Part shown: in pieces, positions 30,558 to 40,189 of the stretch
Layout: every line of letters starts with the position of its first letter
How positions within the stretch are numbered: the first letter of the stretch is position 1
NCBI RefSeq assembly: GCF_003425685.1
Contig: NZ_QJKM01000024.1
Span: 1 to 64,000, forward strand
Direction: 5' to 3'
Origin: Rhizobium terrae
GTDB lineage: Bacteria > Pseudomonadota > Alphaproteobacteria > Rhizobiales > Rhizobiaceae
DNA: 64,000 nucleotides
Translations under genes and position numbers: made by a program
Notes under the pieces: model-generated
Database searches by the model: none
The model's input: the letters and a program-made list of their open reading frames with translations, nothing else
What the model was told of the DNA's origin: nothing

Positions 30558-31133
30558 CGGTTCCCTTATCCATCCAGAATGCGTGTCCACGCAAATGTTC
30601 CTGAGACTGGAAATAGGATGCCGGAGGGGCAGAAGCAACAGAGTCTGGATAACCGGCATCGCCAAACCGAAAGAACGCCCTTTGCCCGCGCCGGACGTCG
30701 GTCCGGTGCGGTTGAGGCTGGGAGGGGCAGGCGGGTATTCAAGGTATGCAGATCAAGGTCTTGCCTGCCCCGATCGTTCCGGATGGTTTCAAGGAGGATT
30801 TCCGAGCCCTCCGCCGCCATCCATTGCGACCATCACCGGAACCGGCTTCTCAGAACCCGAGGAGGCGACCGGTTCGCGAACCCGGCTCCCATCCGATGAC
30901 GAGACGATTATGACAGAGGCCGCCAAACCGGGGACGATGTGGGGATGGAAAAAATGCCAAGTGGTTGAAAACGTTCGTCCGGACAAGCCGGACGGCCACA
31001 ATTCATCCCCGCCCTGGCTCCTCCGGGGCGGCCAAGCGTGGCGCGATCTTTCAGATTCGCCTGCCACGCTTCAGGTTCTTGTCTTTACGCATGTCGGTGG
31101 CGCAAAACGGCTCAATACTTTGCGCGACATGCT
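30558..31133. other. 576-bp gap without a convincing gene
   Basis: Open frames on both strands here lack start signals, family resemblance and normal codon use. No repeat or strong terminator was recognised. It separates DUF2948 from an SDR gene that is not part of the usual hisD-murA block, so it may be a remnant of an insertion. Confidence 0.5.
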
Positions 31134-31976
31134 TCAGCTCGGAAAATCCGCCGAAAGGCTGATTTCCTTCCAGAGTTCGATCTGCGCCAGCCGTTCCTTC
31201 AGCTTCGCGGTGACGCTGTTGTAGCAGGTCGCGCCGAGGATGAGGTGTCGCGGCGCCTCCTCGGCCTCCGTTGCGGCGATCATCGCCTCCCCGGCGCGCA
31301 CCGGATCGCCCGGCTGCTTGCCGCTGTAGGCGGCCGTGGCGGCCATGCGCGCGGCGGCCGTGTCGGCATAATCGGCGATCCTGCTCGGCGTCTGCTTCAG
31401 CGAGCGGCCGGCCCAGTCGGTGCGGAACCCGCCGGGCTCGACGCAGGTGACCTTGAGCCCGAGCGGCGCGACCTCGATGCTCAACGCATCGGAAAAACCT
31501 TCGACCGCATGTTTGCTGGCGGCATAATAACCTGAACTTGGCAGCCCCATGAAGCCGGCCATCGAGGTGATGTTGATGACGTGGCCCCTGCGGCGGGCGC
31601 GCATGCCCGGCAGCACGGCGCGGGTCATGGCGAAGAGGCCGAAGACGTTGGCGTCGAACATCGCGCGGATCTCATCTTCCACGCCCTCCTCGATCGAGGC
31701 CTGATAGCCGTAACCGGCATTGTTGACCAGGACGTCGATACGACCGAACCGTTCTTCCGCGGCCTTCACCGCGGCGGTGATCTGGCCCATGTCGGTGACG
31801 TCGAGATCGAGCGCCAGCGCATTGTCCCTGCCTCCGGCGAGATCGGCGACGCGATCCTTGCCGCGGGCGGTCACGACCGTCGGCCAACCCCGCTCGAGGG
31901 TCAGTTTGGCGAGTTCGCGGCCAAAACCGGTCGAACAGCCGGTGATGAACCAGACAGGGGAAGAAACATCGGCCAT
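31134..31976 (-). CDS. Short-chain dehydrogenase/reductase (classical SDR)
   Basis: A 280-residue NAD(P)-dependent oxidoreductase. The cofactor motif TGCSTGFG lies near residue 13, NNAGYGYQ near 87, the catalytic Ser in NITSMAGFMG and YYAASK near 155. The C-terminal part, with PGGFRTDW, is typical of the SDR subgroup annotated as oxidoreductase/NAD(P)-dependent dehydrogenase of unknown substrate. It is transcribed alone between murA and DUF2948. Confidence 0.88.
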   Translation of the reverse strand: MADVSSPVWFITGCSTGFGRELAKLTLERGWPTVVTARGKDRVADLAGGRDNALALDLDVTDMGQITAAVKAAEERFGRIDVLVNNAGYGYQASIEEGVEDEIRAMFDANVFGLFAMTRAVLPGMRARRRGHVINITSMAGFMGLPSSGYYAASKHAVEGFSDALSIEVAPLGLKVTCVEPGGFRTDWAGRSLKQTPSRIADYADTAAARMAATAAYSGKQPGDPVRAGEAMIAATEAEEAPRHLILGATCYNSVTAKLKERLAQIELWKEISLSADFPS

Positions 31977-32051
31977 GGGAAATCTCCGTAAAAAGCCGGA
32001 TCAGGAAATGAGGCGGAAGGGAAATGATATGCCCAAGCAACATAGTCACGC

Positions 32052-32084
32052 AAAAAAGGACGGCAAGGGTGGGCCCTGCCGTCC
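32052..32084 (-). terminator. Terminator of murA
   Basis: On the minus strand GGACGGCAGGG / CCTTGCCGTCC forms a long stem, then TTTTTTG. It lies 27 bp past the murA stop. Confidence 0.85.
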
Positions 32085-32110
32085 CTGGCAAATCTCGACG
32101 CTTGAAAAAA

Positions 32111-33403
32111 TCAGTCGCTGACGCGCTCGACCATCGCGCCGCAGCGGGTGAGCTTTTCCTCCAGCCGCTCGAAACCCCGGTCGAGGTGGTAGACGCGGCT
32201 CACCATCGTCTCGCCTTCGGCCGCAAGGCCGGCGATGACCAGCGAAACGGAAGCCCGAAGGTCCGTCGCCATCACCGGCGCGCCCTTGAGCCGCGGCACG
32301 CCCTCCACCCTCGCCTTCTGGCCGGACAGCGAGATCCTGGCGCCGAGGCGGGCGAGTTCCTGCACATGCATGAACCGGTTTTCGAAGATCGTCTCGGTGA
32401 TGTTGGAAACGCCGGAAGAACGCGTCATCAGCGCCATGAACTGCGCCTGCAGGTCGGTCGGGAAGCCCGGGAAGGGCTCCGTGGTGATGTCGACCGGCTG
32501 GATGCCGTTGCCGTTGCGCACGACGCGCAGGCCGGTTGCCGTCTCGGTGATGTGGGCGCCGGCCATGCGCAACGTATCGAGCGCATTGTCGAGAAGAGCC
32601 GCTTCGGTGCCTTCCAGCGTGACGTCGCCGCCGGCCATGGCGACCGCCATGGCATAGGTGCCGGTCTCGATGCGGTCCGGCAGGACGCGGTGACGGGCGC
32701 CGGACAGCGAGGCAACGCCTTCGACGGTGATCGTCCTGGTGCCGGCGCCGGAAATCTTCGCGCCCATGGCGGTAAGGCATTTGGCAAGATCGACGATTTC
32801 CGGCTCGCGGGCGGCATTTTCGATGACCGTCGTGCCGTTCGCCAGCGTCGCGGCCATCATCATCACGTGTGTCGCGCCGACCGAAACCTTCGGGAAGACG
32901 TAACGGGCGCCGACAAGGCCGCCCTTGGGAGCCGTGGCGTTCACGTATCCGCCATCGACTTCCATCGTGGCGCCGAGCGCCTGCAGGCCTTCGAGGAAAA
33001 GATCGACCGGACGCGTGCCGATGGCGCAGCCGCCCGGCAGAGAGACGCGGGCCTGGCCTTCGCGGGCGAGCAGCGGGCCGATGACCCAGAAGCTGGCACG
33101 CATCTTCGAGACCAGCTCGTAAGGCGCGGTCGTATCGACGATGGTGCGGCAGGTGAAGTTGATGGTGCGGGAATAACCCTCTTCCTGGCGCTCGCGCCGG
33201 CCGTTGACGGCGACATCGACACCGTGATTGCCGAGGATGCGCAGGAGCTGTTCCACATCCGCGAGGTGGGGCACGTTTTCGAGCGTCAGCGTGTCGCTCG
33301 TCAAAAGGGACGCGATCATCAGGGGAAGGGCGGCGTTCTTCGCTCCGGAAATCGGAATGCTGCCCCTCAGCTCATTGCCGCCGGAAATTCTGATGCGATC
33401 CAT
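32111..33403 (-). CDS. murA: UDP-N-acetylglucosamine 1-carboxyvinyltransferase MurA
   Basis: The first committed enzyme of peptidoglycan synthesis; it transfers enolpyruvate from PEP to UDP-GlcNAc in the cytoplasm. The 430-residue protein has [20 protein letters not shown] at the N-terminus (catalytic Lys in the SGAKN motif), the active-site loop [15 protein letters not shown] with the fosfomycin-target Cys, and [12 protein letters not shown]. The length is typical for the family. A 100-bp gap separates it from the upstream small gene. Confidence 0.98.
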   Translation of the reverse strand: MDRIRISGGNELRGSIPISGAKNAALPLMIASLLTSDTLTLENVPHLADVEQLLRILGNHGVDVAVNGRRERQEEGYSRTINFTCRTIVDTTAPYELVSKMRASFWVIGPLLAREGQARVSLPGGCAIGTRPVDLFLEGLQALGATMEVDGGYVNATAPKGGLVGARYVFPKVSVGATHVMMMAATLANGTTVIENAAREPEIVDLAKCLTAMGAKISGAGTRTITVEGVASLSGARHRVLPDRIETGTYAMAVAMAGGDVTLEGTEAALLDNALDTLRMAGAHITETATGLRVVRNGNGIQPVDITTEPFPGFPTDLQAQFMALMTRSSGVSNITETIFENRFMHVQELARLGARISLSGQKARVEGVPRLKGAPVMATDLRASVSLVIAGLAAEGETMVSRVYHLDRGFERLEEKLTRCGAMVERVSD

Positions 33404-33503
33404 AAGTTCTCACTTTTCTCGTGCAAGCGCGAATGTCAGTCGTTGGACGAAATCCGCCGCCGCTTCCTTGGGTTATCCATATGGGCTGTCCACAAAAAAC
33501 AGA

Positions 33504-33734
33504 TCAGGATGATTCGTCCGTTTTTGCGGCAGGCAGCCCTTGCGTCTCGTCCGCGCTGCCGGCCCGGCGGGCGCGCGCCTGCGTCTTGCGCCGCATGAGG
33601 TTCTCGCGAAGCTTGGCCGCAGCCTTGGCCTTGCGCTCCGCCTCGCGGGCCTCCGCGGCCTTGCGGGCGCGGTCGCCGCGGGCTTCTGCGACCTCTTTTC
33701 GATGCGAATCGGGCAGTTCGTCGTTACTCGCCAT
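33504..33734 (-). CDS. Hypothetical charged small protein upstream of murA
   Basis: A 76-residue protein starts MASNDELPDSHRKEVAEARG. It is almost entirely Ala/Arg/Lys/Glu-rich helix (AAEAREAERKAKAAAKLREN, then MRRKTQARARR). Very similar small basic proteins lie immediately before murA in many rhizobia; function unknown. Confidence 0.75.
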   Translation of the reverse strand: MASNDELPDSHRKEVAEARGDRARKAAEAREAERKAKAAAKLRENLMRRKTQARARRAGSADETQGLPAAKTDESS

Positions 33735-33887
33735 GGTTTTCCATAACCAAAAAGCCTCGCAAACGAAAGCGGAAGCGACGTTTTCTGCATTTGCGCGGCA
33801 AGAACTTGGAATTTGCTGCTTGCGCTATGGGTGAACCTATGGCAATAGGCCGCTGCCGACGACGCGGGTTCTTCGCGCCGGCCGAAA

Positions 33888-33962
33888 GCTGCTATAGCTC
33901 AGGGGTAGAGCACTCCCTTGGTAAGGGAGAGGCCGAGAGTTCAAATCTCTCTAGCAGCACCA
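33888..33962 (+). tRNA. tRNA-Thr (GGT anticodon)
   Basis: A 72-nt cloverleaf plus an encoded CCA. The acceptor stem GCTGCTA pairs with TAGCAGC; the D-loop region is AGCTCAGGGGTAGAGC; the anticodon stem CTCCC/GGGAG encloses TTGGTAA with anticodon GGT; the T-arm is AGAGTTCAAATCTCT. No element is inserted at its 3' end in this window. Confidence 0.97.
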
Positions 33963-34115
33963 TTTTTCCTCCCGACATCACGGTCCTTCCGCTTAAAATG
34001 TCCTGCGGCTGAGGCATGTTTTCCGAGTGTCGGATAATTTGATCCGCCAATGCAACGGGTTGGCACCTTTGTGCGTTGCCGGGCATCGGTTCGCTTTGCG
34101 AGCCTTCGGACAACG

Positions 34116-35531
34116 ATGACTGGTGCCCTTTTGCAGCTGCGTGGAATCTTCGATCGCTGGAACAATCAATCGCTTGCCAGGCAATTCCTGCTCGCCGGGG
34201 GGATGGTGTCCTTCGCCGCAATGATGCTGGTCGGCGCTTACGTCGCCAGCCTGATCGAAGCCGCCGTCACACGCAATTCCGCCGCCTCGACGGCGCTTTA
34301 TGTCGACAGCATCATCGCGCCGCTGCTTCCCGACATGAAGACCACCAAGACGCTCGACGACATCACCACACGTGCGCTCGACGAGACGTTCGGCCAGGGC
34401 GCGCTCGGCGGCAAGGTCGTTTCCTTCCGGCTCTGGCGCCTGGACGGCACGGTCCTCTACGCCACCGACAAAACCATGGTGGGCAAGCGGTTCGAACCGG
34501 GCGACGACCTGAAGAACGCCTTTTCGGGACAGATGGTGGCGCAGTTCGGACTGACCAACGATCCGGAAAGCCAATTCGAGCGGGCTTCCGGCGTACCGCT
34601 TCTGGAGATCTACAACCCCATCCTGCAGCCCTGGTCCGGCGAAGTCGTCGCGGTCTCGGAGTTCTACGAGGTCGCGGAGGGTTTTCAGCAAAGCCTCTAT
34701 CAAGCACAGCTTCGAAGCTGGCTCGCGGTCGCCGGCGTGACGCTCGCCTTTTTCCTGCTTCTCTCGGCGATCGTCTTCCGCGGCAGCCGGACGATCGACA
34801 ACCAGCGGCAGGCCCTGACGCAACGCATCGCCGAACTTTCCGAACTGCTCGCCCAGAACAAGGCGCTGCACGCGCGGGCGCAACGCGCCTCGCAGCGCGC
34901 AACCGCGCTCAACGAGAGCTATCTGCGCCGGCTCGGCGCCGACCTGCATGACGGACCGGCGCAACTCGTCGCCTATGCGGCGCTCCGCGTGGACAGCGAC
35001 GTACTGACCGATCCCGGCACGCCACCGGGAAAACGCGAGGAGGAGGTGACGACGATCAAGGCCCGGCTGGACGAGGCGATGGACGAAATCCGCAGCATCT
35101 GCAGCGGCCTGGTGCTGCCGCAGATCGAAACCGCCGAACTGCCGGACCTGCTCAGGCGCGCCGTCAATGCGCACCGGCAGCGCACCGGCCTCGACGTCGC
35201 GCTGTCGATGGCCGACCGTTCGCGTCCGCTTTCGCCGTCGGCCAAGATCTGCATCTACCGCTTCGTCCAGGAGGCCCTCAACAACGGATTCCGGCATGGC
35301 GGCGGCGCAGACCAGAGCGTCCGCCAGATCTTCGACGGAGGCCATGTCGTTATCGAAGTGGCCGACCGCGGCCCGGGCTTCGATCCGGCATCGATGCGCC
35401 CGGAGGGGATCGGCCTCGCCGGCCTTCGGGAACGGATCGAAAGCCTCGGCGGGACATTCAACATCTCGACATCAAAGCACGGCACCACCGTGCGGATGTC
35501 TCTGAACGTGCAGGAAATGGAGCAGGCTTAA
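34116..35531 (+). CDS. Sensor histidine kinase (NarX/DegS-type HisKA_3)
   Basis: A 471-residue inner-membrane kinase. One TM helix lies near residues 22-45 (QFLLAGGMVSFAAMMLVGAY). A periplasmic sensor of about 150 residues follows, then a second TM near 207-230 (WLAVAGVTLAFFLLLSAIVF), a coiled linker, and the HisKA_3 box LGADLHDGPAQLVAYAALR with the phosphorylated His near residue 280. A HATPase domain has EALNNGFRHG and GIGLAGLRERIESLGG. The stop overlaps the response-regulator ATG, so the two are co-translated. An upstream in-frame ATG at 34050 is less likely. Signal unknown. Confidence 0.9.
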   Translation: MTGALLQLRGIFDRWNNQSLARQFLLAGGMVSFAAMMLVGAYVASLIEAAVTRNSAASTALYVDSIIAPLLPDMKTTKTLDDITTRALDETFGQGALGGKVVSFRLWRLDGTVLYATDKTMVGKRFEPGDDLKNAFSGQMVAQFGLTNDPESQFERASGVPLLEIYNPILQPWSGEVVAVSEFYEVAEGFQQSLYQAQLRSWLAVAGVTLAFFLLLSAIVFRGSRTIDNQRQALTQRIAELSELLAQNKALHARAQRASQRATALNESYLRRLGADLHDGPAQLVAYAALRVDSDVLTDPGTPPGKREEEVTTIKARLDEAMDEIRSICSGLVLPQIETAELPDLLRRAVNAHRQRTGLDVALSMADRSRPLSPSAKICIYRFVQEALNNGFRHGGGADQSVRQIFDGGHVVIEVADRGPGFDPASMRPEGIGLAGLRERIESLGGTFNISTSKHGTTVRMSLNVQEMEQA

Positions 35532-36196
35532 TGACTGGGATCAAGATAGCGGTCGTCGACGATCATCCGCTCTTCAGGGAGGGCGTCATGCGCTCGTTCA
35601 GCGAGATCGCCGAATTCGACATGGTCGGCGAAGGCGGGTCGCGGGACGACGCGCTGCGCATCGTGCGGGATCTCTGCCCGGACGTCATGCTGATGGACAT
35701 CTCGATGCCGGGAAACGGCCTTGAGGCGATCCGCGAAGCGCTGGAGGAGTGCCCCGACCTCAAGATCGTCATGCTGACGGTGTCGGAAGCGAGCGACGAC
35801 ATTGCCACGGCCTTGAAGCTGGGCGCCAAGGGTTATGTCCTGAAAGGTATCGGTTCGCGGGGACTTGCGGACGTGGTGAGGACCGTGGCCGCGGGAGAAA
35901 GCTATGTCTCGCCCGCCCTTTCGGCGCGGCTGATTGCCGGCCTTTCCGGTGCCGACACGCCGGAACGACCCGACCCCCTGTCGGAATTGACGGACCGCGA
36001 GCAGGAAGTGCTCAACCTCGTCGCCTCGGGCCTTTCCAACAAACGCGTGGCGCGGGAACTCGACCTCCACGAGAAGACCGTCAAGCATCACATGACGCGT
36101 ATCCTCTCCAAGCTGAAGGTGACGAACCGGACGGAAGCGGCGCTGGCGCTCCGCGATGCTGCAGACCGATCAGCGACCGAACGACTGCAGCCTTGA
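35531..36196 (+). CDS. NarL/FixJ-family response regulator
   Basis: A 221-residue regulator. The receiver domain (1-125) has acidic VVDDHPLFREG, the phospho-acceptor Asp in VMLMDISMPG and the conserved Lys in GYVLKGI. The C-terminal LuxR-type HTH is LTDREQEVLNLVASGLSNKR...EKTVKHHMTRILSKL. It is the partner of the kinase at 34116. Its 3' end overlaps the convergent glycine-rich protein gene by 27 bp. Confidence 0.95.
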   Translation: MTGIKIAVVDDHPLFREGVMRSFSEIAEFDMVGEGGSRDDALRIVRDLCPDVMLMDISMPGNGLEAIREALEECPDLKIVMLTVSEASDDIATALKLGAKGYVLKGIGSRGLADVVRTVAAGESYVSPALSARLIAGLSGADTPERPDPLSELTDREQEVLNLVASGLSNKRVARELDLHEKTVKHHMTRILSKLKVTNRTEAALALRDAADRSATERLQP

Positions 36197-36925
36197 GGCA
36201 TCCGACGGGGTTGCCTGCCGGTTGACGATGGTGCGGGAGCGGGAATCGCGCATTTCATAACGGCCCTGCGATATTCTTTCGATCGTGCCGTTGTGATGGC
36301 GCACGGTGATCGAGTTTCCACGCGAATTGACCTCGGCGCCGGGCGGAGGGGGCGCGGGCGGAAAGCTCGATAGCGAGGGAGTGGTCGGCCCCACGCGGGG
36401 AGCGACGCCGGGGCCGGGAGCGACGTCAGGGCCGGGAGCGACGTCAGGGCCGGGAGACGTGCCGGAGCCGGCTGCCGGATCGGTCACGGCTCCGCCGACC
36501 GAGGTCGTTCCGGCTCCATTGCCCGGATCGCCCGGGGCGCCGCCTGCACCAGCGTTGCCAGTATCTGCGCCGCCGGCGGCATTGCCATTGCCTGTTTCAG
36601 ATCCGTCGGCGGTGCCGCTGCCGTTATTGGCGCCGCCGGAGCCGCTCCCTCCCGCACTGCCGTTCGCGGAGCCCTCTCCGGCGTTGCCGCTTTCGGCACC
36701 ATTGCCGGAACCGCCGGAACCGTTGCCCGCGCCGTTATCGCTGGCACCCGAATTGCCGCCGCCATTTCCGTTCCCGCTGCCGTTGCTTTCCTGCGCAGCA
36801 GCAGCAAGCGACGCAAATCGAGGCGCATGATGGCTGTCAACGACCATCTTGAACGGCATGACCGCGAAAGTGGCCGCAAGCAACGCACCGTTCAAAAAGG
36901 ACAGTTTACATGTGGGCATCTCCAA
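36170..36925 (-). CDS. Gly/Asn/Ser-rich exported low-complexity protein
   Basis: A 251-residue protein. A hydrophobic N-terminus at about 8-27 (LSFLNGALLAATFAVMPFKM) acts as signal or anchor. Residues 45-140 are a degenerate Gly/Asn/Ser/Ala repeat, followed by tandem PGPDVA, PGPDVA, PGPGVA units and a Pro-rich linker. A basic globular end (NSRGNSITVRHHNGTIERIS) follows. The overlap with the response-regulator 3' end is unusual but both stops are clear. It is probably a cell-envelope or surface protein; function unknown. Confidence 0.7.
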   Translation of the reverse strand: MEMPTCKLSFLNGALLAATFAVMPFKMVVDSHHAPRFASLAAAAQESNGSGNGNGGGNSGASDNGAGNGSGGSGNGAESGNAGEGSANGSAGGSGSGGANNGSGTADGSETGNGNAAGGADTGNAGAGGAPGDPGNGAGTTSVGGAVTDPAAGSGTSPGPDVAPGPDVAPGPGVAPRVGPTTPSLSSFPPAPPPPGAEVNSRGNSITVRHHNGTIERISQGRYEMRDSRSRTIVNRQATPSDASRLQSFGR

Positions 36926-37135
36926 CTCCTGGCATCCTCATTTCCTGGGCCGGCCGAGCCGCGCATCGGGGAGGAAACCCTCGTTCGACCGGTTGGTTCC
37001 CTGCGGAGCGCCGGGCCTTGTCCCTTAACTTCGAAAGGCCCCGCCGACCGCGCGCGGCGATCGGCGGGCAAGGTTCTGCGCGGAAAGGGACCGATGTGAT
37101 CGCGCAGGATCCGGTTCTCAGCTTTCGCGGCGGCT

Positions 37136-37228
37136 TCAGGCCGCGATGACCCCGATGGTGGTAACGAAGACGAAAAGTCCGGCGACCGGGATCAAAAGCC
37201 AGCGGGCCTGAAAAACGCTGTTGTCCAT
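37136..37228 (-). CDS. 30-residue single-TM protein
   Basis: A very short gene with a perfect SD (AGGAGG) eight bases before the ATG, encoding MDNSVFQARWLLIPVAGLFV and a short hydrophobic end, then a stop. The product is almost entirely one membrane helix (residues 9-28). Codon use is normal. Micro-proteins of this type often modulate membrane complexes. It is too short for family recognition, but start, SD and stop are convincing. Confidence 0.6.
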   Translation of the reverse strand: MDNSVFQARWLLIPVAGLFVFVTTIGVIAA

Positions 37229-37484
37229 GGCGGAACCTCCTGGATAAGACCAGGATCAACCCCATCCTAACGCCGGAGTTCCTCGGTTTCACGCCCCCCG
37301 GGACCTTTGCGCCTGCCTCATCGGACCAAAGGCCCAAGCGCATCGGGCCGGAAGTCCGGCCTCGGCCCGACTGAAGCCCGACACCCGGAACGACCATCCG
37401 GAGGTGACGTTGGGAGGACGTATTGCAGCTCAGCAGAGCCTCGCAAGCGAAACGAAAAAACGAAAAGATGAGGAAACCCAAGCA

Positions 37485-38279
37485 ATGAAACTCTCTACGA
37501 AACAGACGCTCGCGATTGCGCTTCTTGCAGGATCGACACTCTCGGTCATACCGGCCCTTGCCCAGACCTCGGGTTCGGGCGGCAGTCAGGGCGGCGCAGG
37601 CGCCACCACGCCGATCATTCCCGGCCAGGGCGCCGCAGGCTCCGGCGCCTCTTCGGGCGGCGCGGCTTCCGGAAGCGGCTCCATGCAGAACCAGGCCCAA
37701 CCGTCGCAGGGTGCCGCCACTCAGCAGCCGCAGGGCCAGGGCTCGGCCCAAGGCAGCGGTTCGATGAATGCCGAAGGCAAGAGCGCCGATCCGCGCCTGA
37801 AGAAGCAGGGCGACAGCGCGCAGCAGCAGCCGGCGGAAAAATCCGGCCAGACGGACGGCTCCAACACTGCAAACAGCAGCGGTGCGGCGGATAAGGACCC
37901 CCGCAACCCGGCAACGACCACCGACAGCGCCCGCCAGAACAATAGCACGACGAACGGCGGCGCGCCTCAGAACGACACGAACCAGGCCGCCACCGATCGG
38001 CCTTCGAACGAGACCACCGGCAGCATCAACATCTCCACCGAACAGCGGACCGAGGTGCGCAACATCCTCGTCCAGAACAAGGTCGAGCCGGTTGATGTGG
38101 ACGTCGATGTGAGCGTCGGCGTTGCCGTTCCCACCACGGTGGAGCTGCACCCGCTGCCGCCGCGCATCGTCGAAATCGTGCCGGCCTATCGCGGCTACGA
38201 ATACTTCGTGCTGGCCGACGGCCGCATCATCATCGTCGAACCGTCGACCCATGAAGTCGTCTACATCCTGACCAGCTGA
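37485..38279 (+). CDS. DUF1236 exported protein with disordered N-terminal region
   Basis: A 264-residue protein: a signal peptide at 1-26 (LALLAGSTL..., cleaved near PALAQ), then about 150 residues of Gly/Ser/Gln/Asn-rich low complexity, then a C-terminal DUF1236-type domain (ISTEQRTEVRNILVQNKVEP, VPTTVELHPLPPRIVEIVP, YEYFVLADGRIIIVEPSTHE). DUF1236 is a rhizobial periplasmic domain of unknown function that usually ends in a valine-rich strand. A second DUF1236-like gene lies 300 bp downstream. Confidence 0.85.
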   Translation: MKLSTKQTLAIALLAGSTLSVIPALAQTSGSGGSQGGAGATTPIIPGQGAAGSGASSGGAASGSGSMQNQAQPSQGAATQQPQGQGSAQGSGSMNAEGKSADPRLKKQGDSAQQQPAEKSGQTDGSNTANSSGAADKDPRNPATTTDSARQNNSTTNGGAPQNDTNQAATDRPSNETTGSINISTEQRTEVRNILVQNKVEPVDVDVDVSVGVAVPTTVELHPLPPRIVEIVPAYRGYEYFVLADGRIIIVEPSTHEVVYILTS

Positions 38280-38302
38280 CGGCCGAACAACAGGAGAACA
38301 CC

Positions 38303-38491
38303 ATGAGCGACCGGGAACCGACAGTGATCCACACGGGTGGCAGCGGCGGCTGGGCCGTCGCGGTCATTCTGCTGATCACGATCATCGCAGGCGGGTTCCT
38401 CCTCTTCGAAGGAGGCTATCTCGGTGGCCGCGACGTCAACATCGACGTCAGCCTGCCGAAGGTCGAGGCCCCCCCGCCGACGACGAAATGA
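38303..38491 (+). CDS. Small single-TM protein
   Basis: A 62-residue protein with SD AGGAG. A polar N-terminus is followed by one TM helix (WAVAVILLITIIAGGFLLF), the motif GGYLGGRDVNIDVSLPKVE and a Pro-rich end. Such proteins recur beside DUF1236 genes in rhizobia. Probably inner membrane with the C-terminus periplasmic; function unknown. Confidence 0.75.
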   Translation: MSDREPTVIHTGGSGGWAVAVILLITIIAGGFLLFEGGYLGGRDVNIDVSLPKVEAPPPTTK

Positions 38492-38577
38492 CAGCCTCGA
38501 TCGGACATTCGAACTCAACCCAAAGCGGGCGACGCGCAGGCTGCGATCGCTCCGAACATAACCCAAGGAGAACTCTC

Positions 38578-38976
38578 ATGAAGACCAAGATCATCGTTCT
38601 TTCCGCTGCAGTCCTCGGCATTCTTGCCCCTGCCGCCTCCGCCCAGCAGAGCACCGTCAACGGTGCGGCCGGCGGCGCCGTGACCGGCGCGATCGTCGGC
38701 GGCCCGGTCGGCGCCGCAGTGGGCGGCGTGGTGGGCGCCGTCGCCGGCACGGCCATCGATCCCCCGCCGCAGCGCGTGGTGAGCTATGTCGAAACCGCTC
38801 CGGCTCCGGCCTCGCCAGTCGTTGTCAAGGAAAAGATCGTGGTCGGCAAGCCGATCCCGCAGTCGGTCGTGCTGACCCCGGTTCCGGACAGCCCGAAATA
38901 CGCCTATGCGGTCGTCAACGAACAGCGCGTCATCGTCGACCCGCAGACCCGCACGGTCGTTCAAGTCGTCCAGTAA
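38578..38976 (+). CDS. DUF1236 protein with glycine-zipper segment
   Basis: A 132-residue exported protein. The signal peptide is cleaved near AASAQ (23). Residues 28-60 contain a glycine-zipper (AAGGAVTGAIVGGPVGAAVG), then a Pro-rich linker and a DUF1236 tail (IVVGKPIPQSVVLTPVPDSP; YAVVNEQRVIVDPQTRTVVQ). Likely envelope-associated; stress-related expression is common for such genes but not visible here. Confidence 0.88.
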   Translation: MKTKIIVLSAAVLGILAPAASAQQSTVNGAAGGAVTGAIVGGPVGAAVGGVVGAVAGTAIDPPPQRVVSYVETAPAPASPVVVKEKIVVGKPIPQSVVLTPVPDSPKYAYAVVNEQRVIVDPQTRTVVQVVQ

Positions 38977-39066
38977 CCGAAGATAAAGTGCTGATTGATG
39001 AAGGAGGGCCGGCAACGGCTCTCCCTTTTTGTCGATGCGCGCCTGCCGCAGACCCGGTGAGCTCCC

Positions 39067-39891
39067 TCACCGGGTCGTATCGTCGTCGCCGATGCCTGCC
39101 GCTTCCGAAAGACGGACGAATTCCACGCCCCGGCGCTTCAGGGCCAGCAGCGCACGAGCAACGCCCTCGCCGGCCGCATGGGTCGGCTGGTTGATGTGGG
39201 CGATCACCACGTCGCCGTCCCTGGCCGAGGCGATCCGCCTTTCCGTGGCCTCCGCACCGAGCAGCGAGCCGCCGTCGCCATTCACCGAATAACCGGCGAT
39301 CCGGTATCCCATGGCGCGGATCTGGTGGATGGCGGACGCATCGTATTTGGCGGTCGAGCCGCGGAACCAGCGTGGCTGGGAAAAACCGGCCGCCAGCATC
39401 GCCTCGGCGCCGCCCGCCACTTCCTGGCGCACCGCTTCGGGTGAGCCGGCAGCGGCAATCCCATAGATCAGCGTCGGCGTATCGACCGCCGGCACATGGT
39501 TCTGGCCGTGGTTCTCGATATCGAAGAGATCGAGGTTCTGCAGGAAGACCGCAACGGCCTGCGGGTTCGTCCTCAGCCAGCGGGCGGTGACGAAAATCGT
39601 CGCCGGAATGCGCTCCTGAACCAGAACCTGAAGGATGCGCTCGTCGGCCTGCCCCATGCAGGCATCGAAAGTAAGTGCCACACGCGGGCGGGCGGCGATG
39701 CCGGAGCGCGCCACGTTCAGATGCGGCTCCACAAGCTTCGGGCCGGCGCCGGCACGTTTGGGCGCGGCAGGCGATTGCGGCGCCATCGCCTGGACGGGCG
39801 CTGCGGGTTTTGGCGGAAAGGCCGTGACGGTTTCGGCCGAGGCCGCAAAGGGCAGAAGCGCGAGGACGGCAGAAAGAACAATAGGACGCAT
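39067..39891 (-). CDS. Polysaccharide deacetylase family protein
   Basis: A 274-residue exported NodB-homology-domain protein. The signal peptide (AVLALLPFAASAE) is followed by a Pro/Ala linker. The deacetylase fold carries the motif LTFDACMG (first catalytic Asp-Ala-Cys variant), FDIENHGQNH with the His-x-x-x-His metal site, and a late DGDVVIAHINQPTHAAGEG. The substitution of the usual TFDDG by TFDACMG defines a rhizobial subgroup. The substrate could be peptidoglycan or an exopolysaccharide. Confidence 0.88.
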   Translation of the reverse strand: MRPIVLSAVLALLPFAASAETVTAFPPKPAAPVQAMAPQSPAAPKRAGAGPKLVEPHLNVARSGIAARPRVALTFDACMGQADERILQVLVQERIPATIFVTARWLRTNPQAVAVFLQNLDLFDIENHGQNHVPAVDTPTLIYGIAAAGSPEAVRQEVAGGAEAMLAAGFSQPRWFRGSTAKYDASAIHQIRAMGYRIAGYSVNGDGGSLLGAEATERRIASARDGDVVIAHINQPTHAAGEGVARALLALKRRGVEFVRLSEAAGIGDDDTTR

Positions 39892-40189
39892 GGAATACCG
39901 GTCGGAATCTGCCCGTGCTCTATCGCCAAATGCTTAAAAATACCATGCGGCCGAATGCTGCTCTTAACAAAAAGGTCGGGTGTTGCTGGTTTTGGTCTCT
40001 CCACAGACCCTACGTCGTTGTCCTCGGATCCAGCCCGAGGCCAAGCATGATGAAAGAGATCTTCTCCGCCGATTTAGTGATCCCGCGCCTAGAGTATCCG
40101 GCGAAAACGGAGTCGCCTCCAATGCTCTATCTCTTTGTTTTTACGCAATTCCGGACGCAAAAACCGTTCCCACTTTTGCTGGAATTGCG

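Noticed and set aside
36306-36830. Pro-rich plus-strand frame opposite the Gly-rich protein
   Set aside because: Complement of the Gly/Ser repeats yields Pro/Ala/Leu automatically; the minus-strand frame has a signal segment and start.
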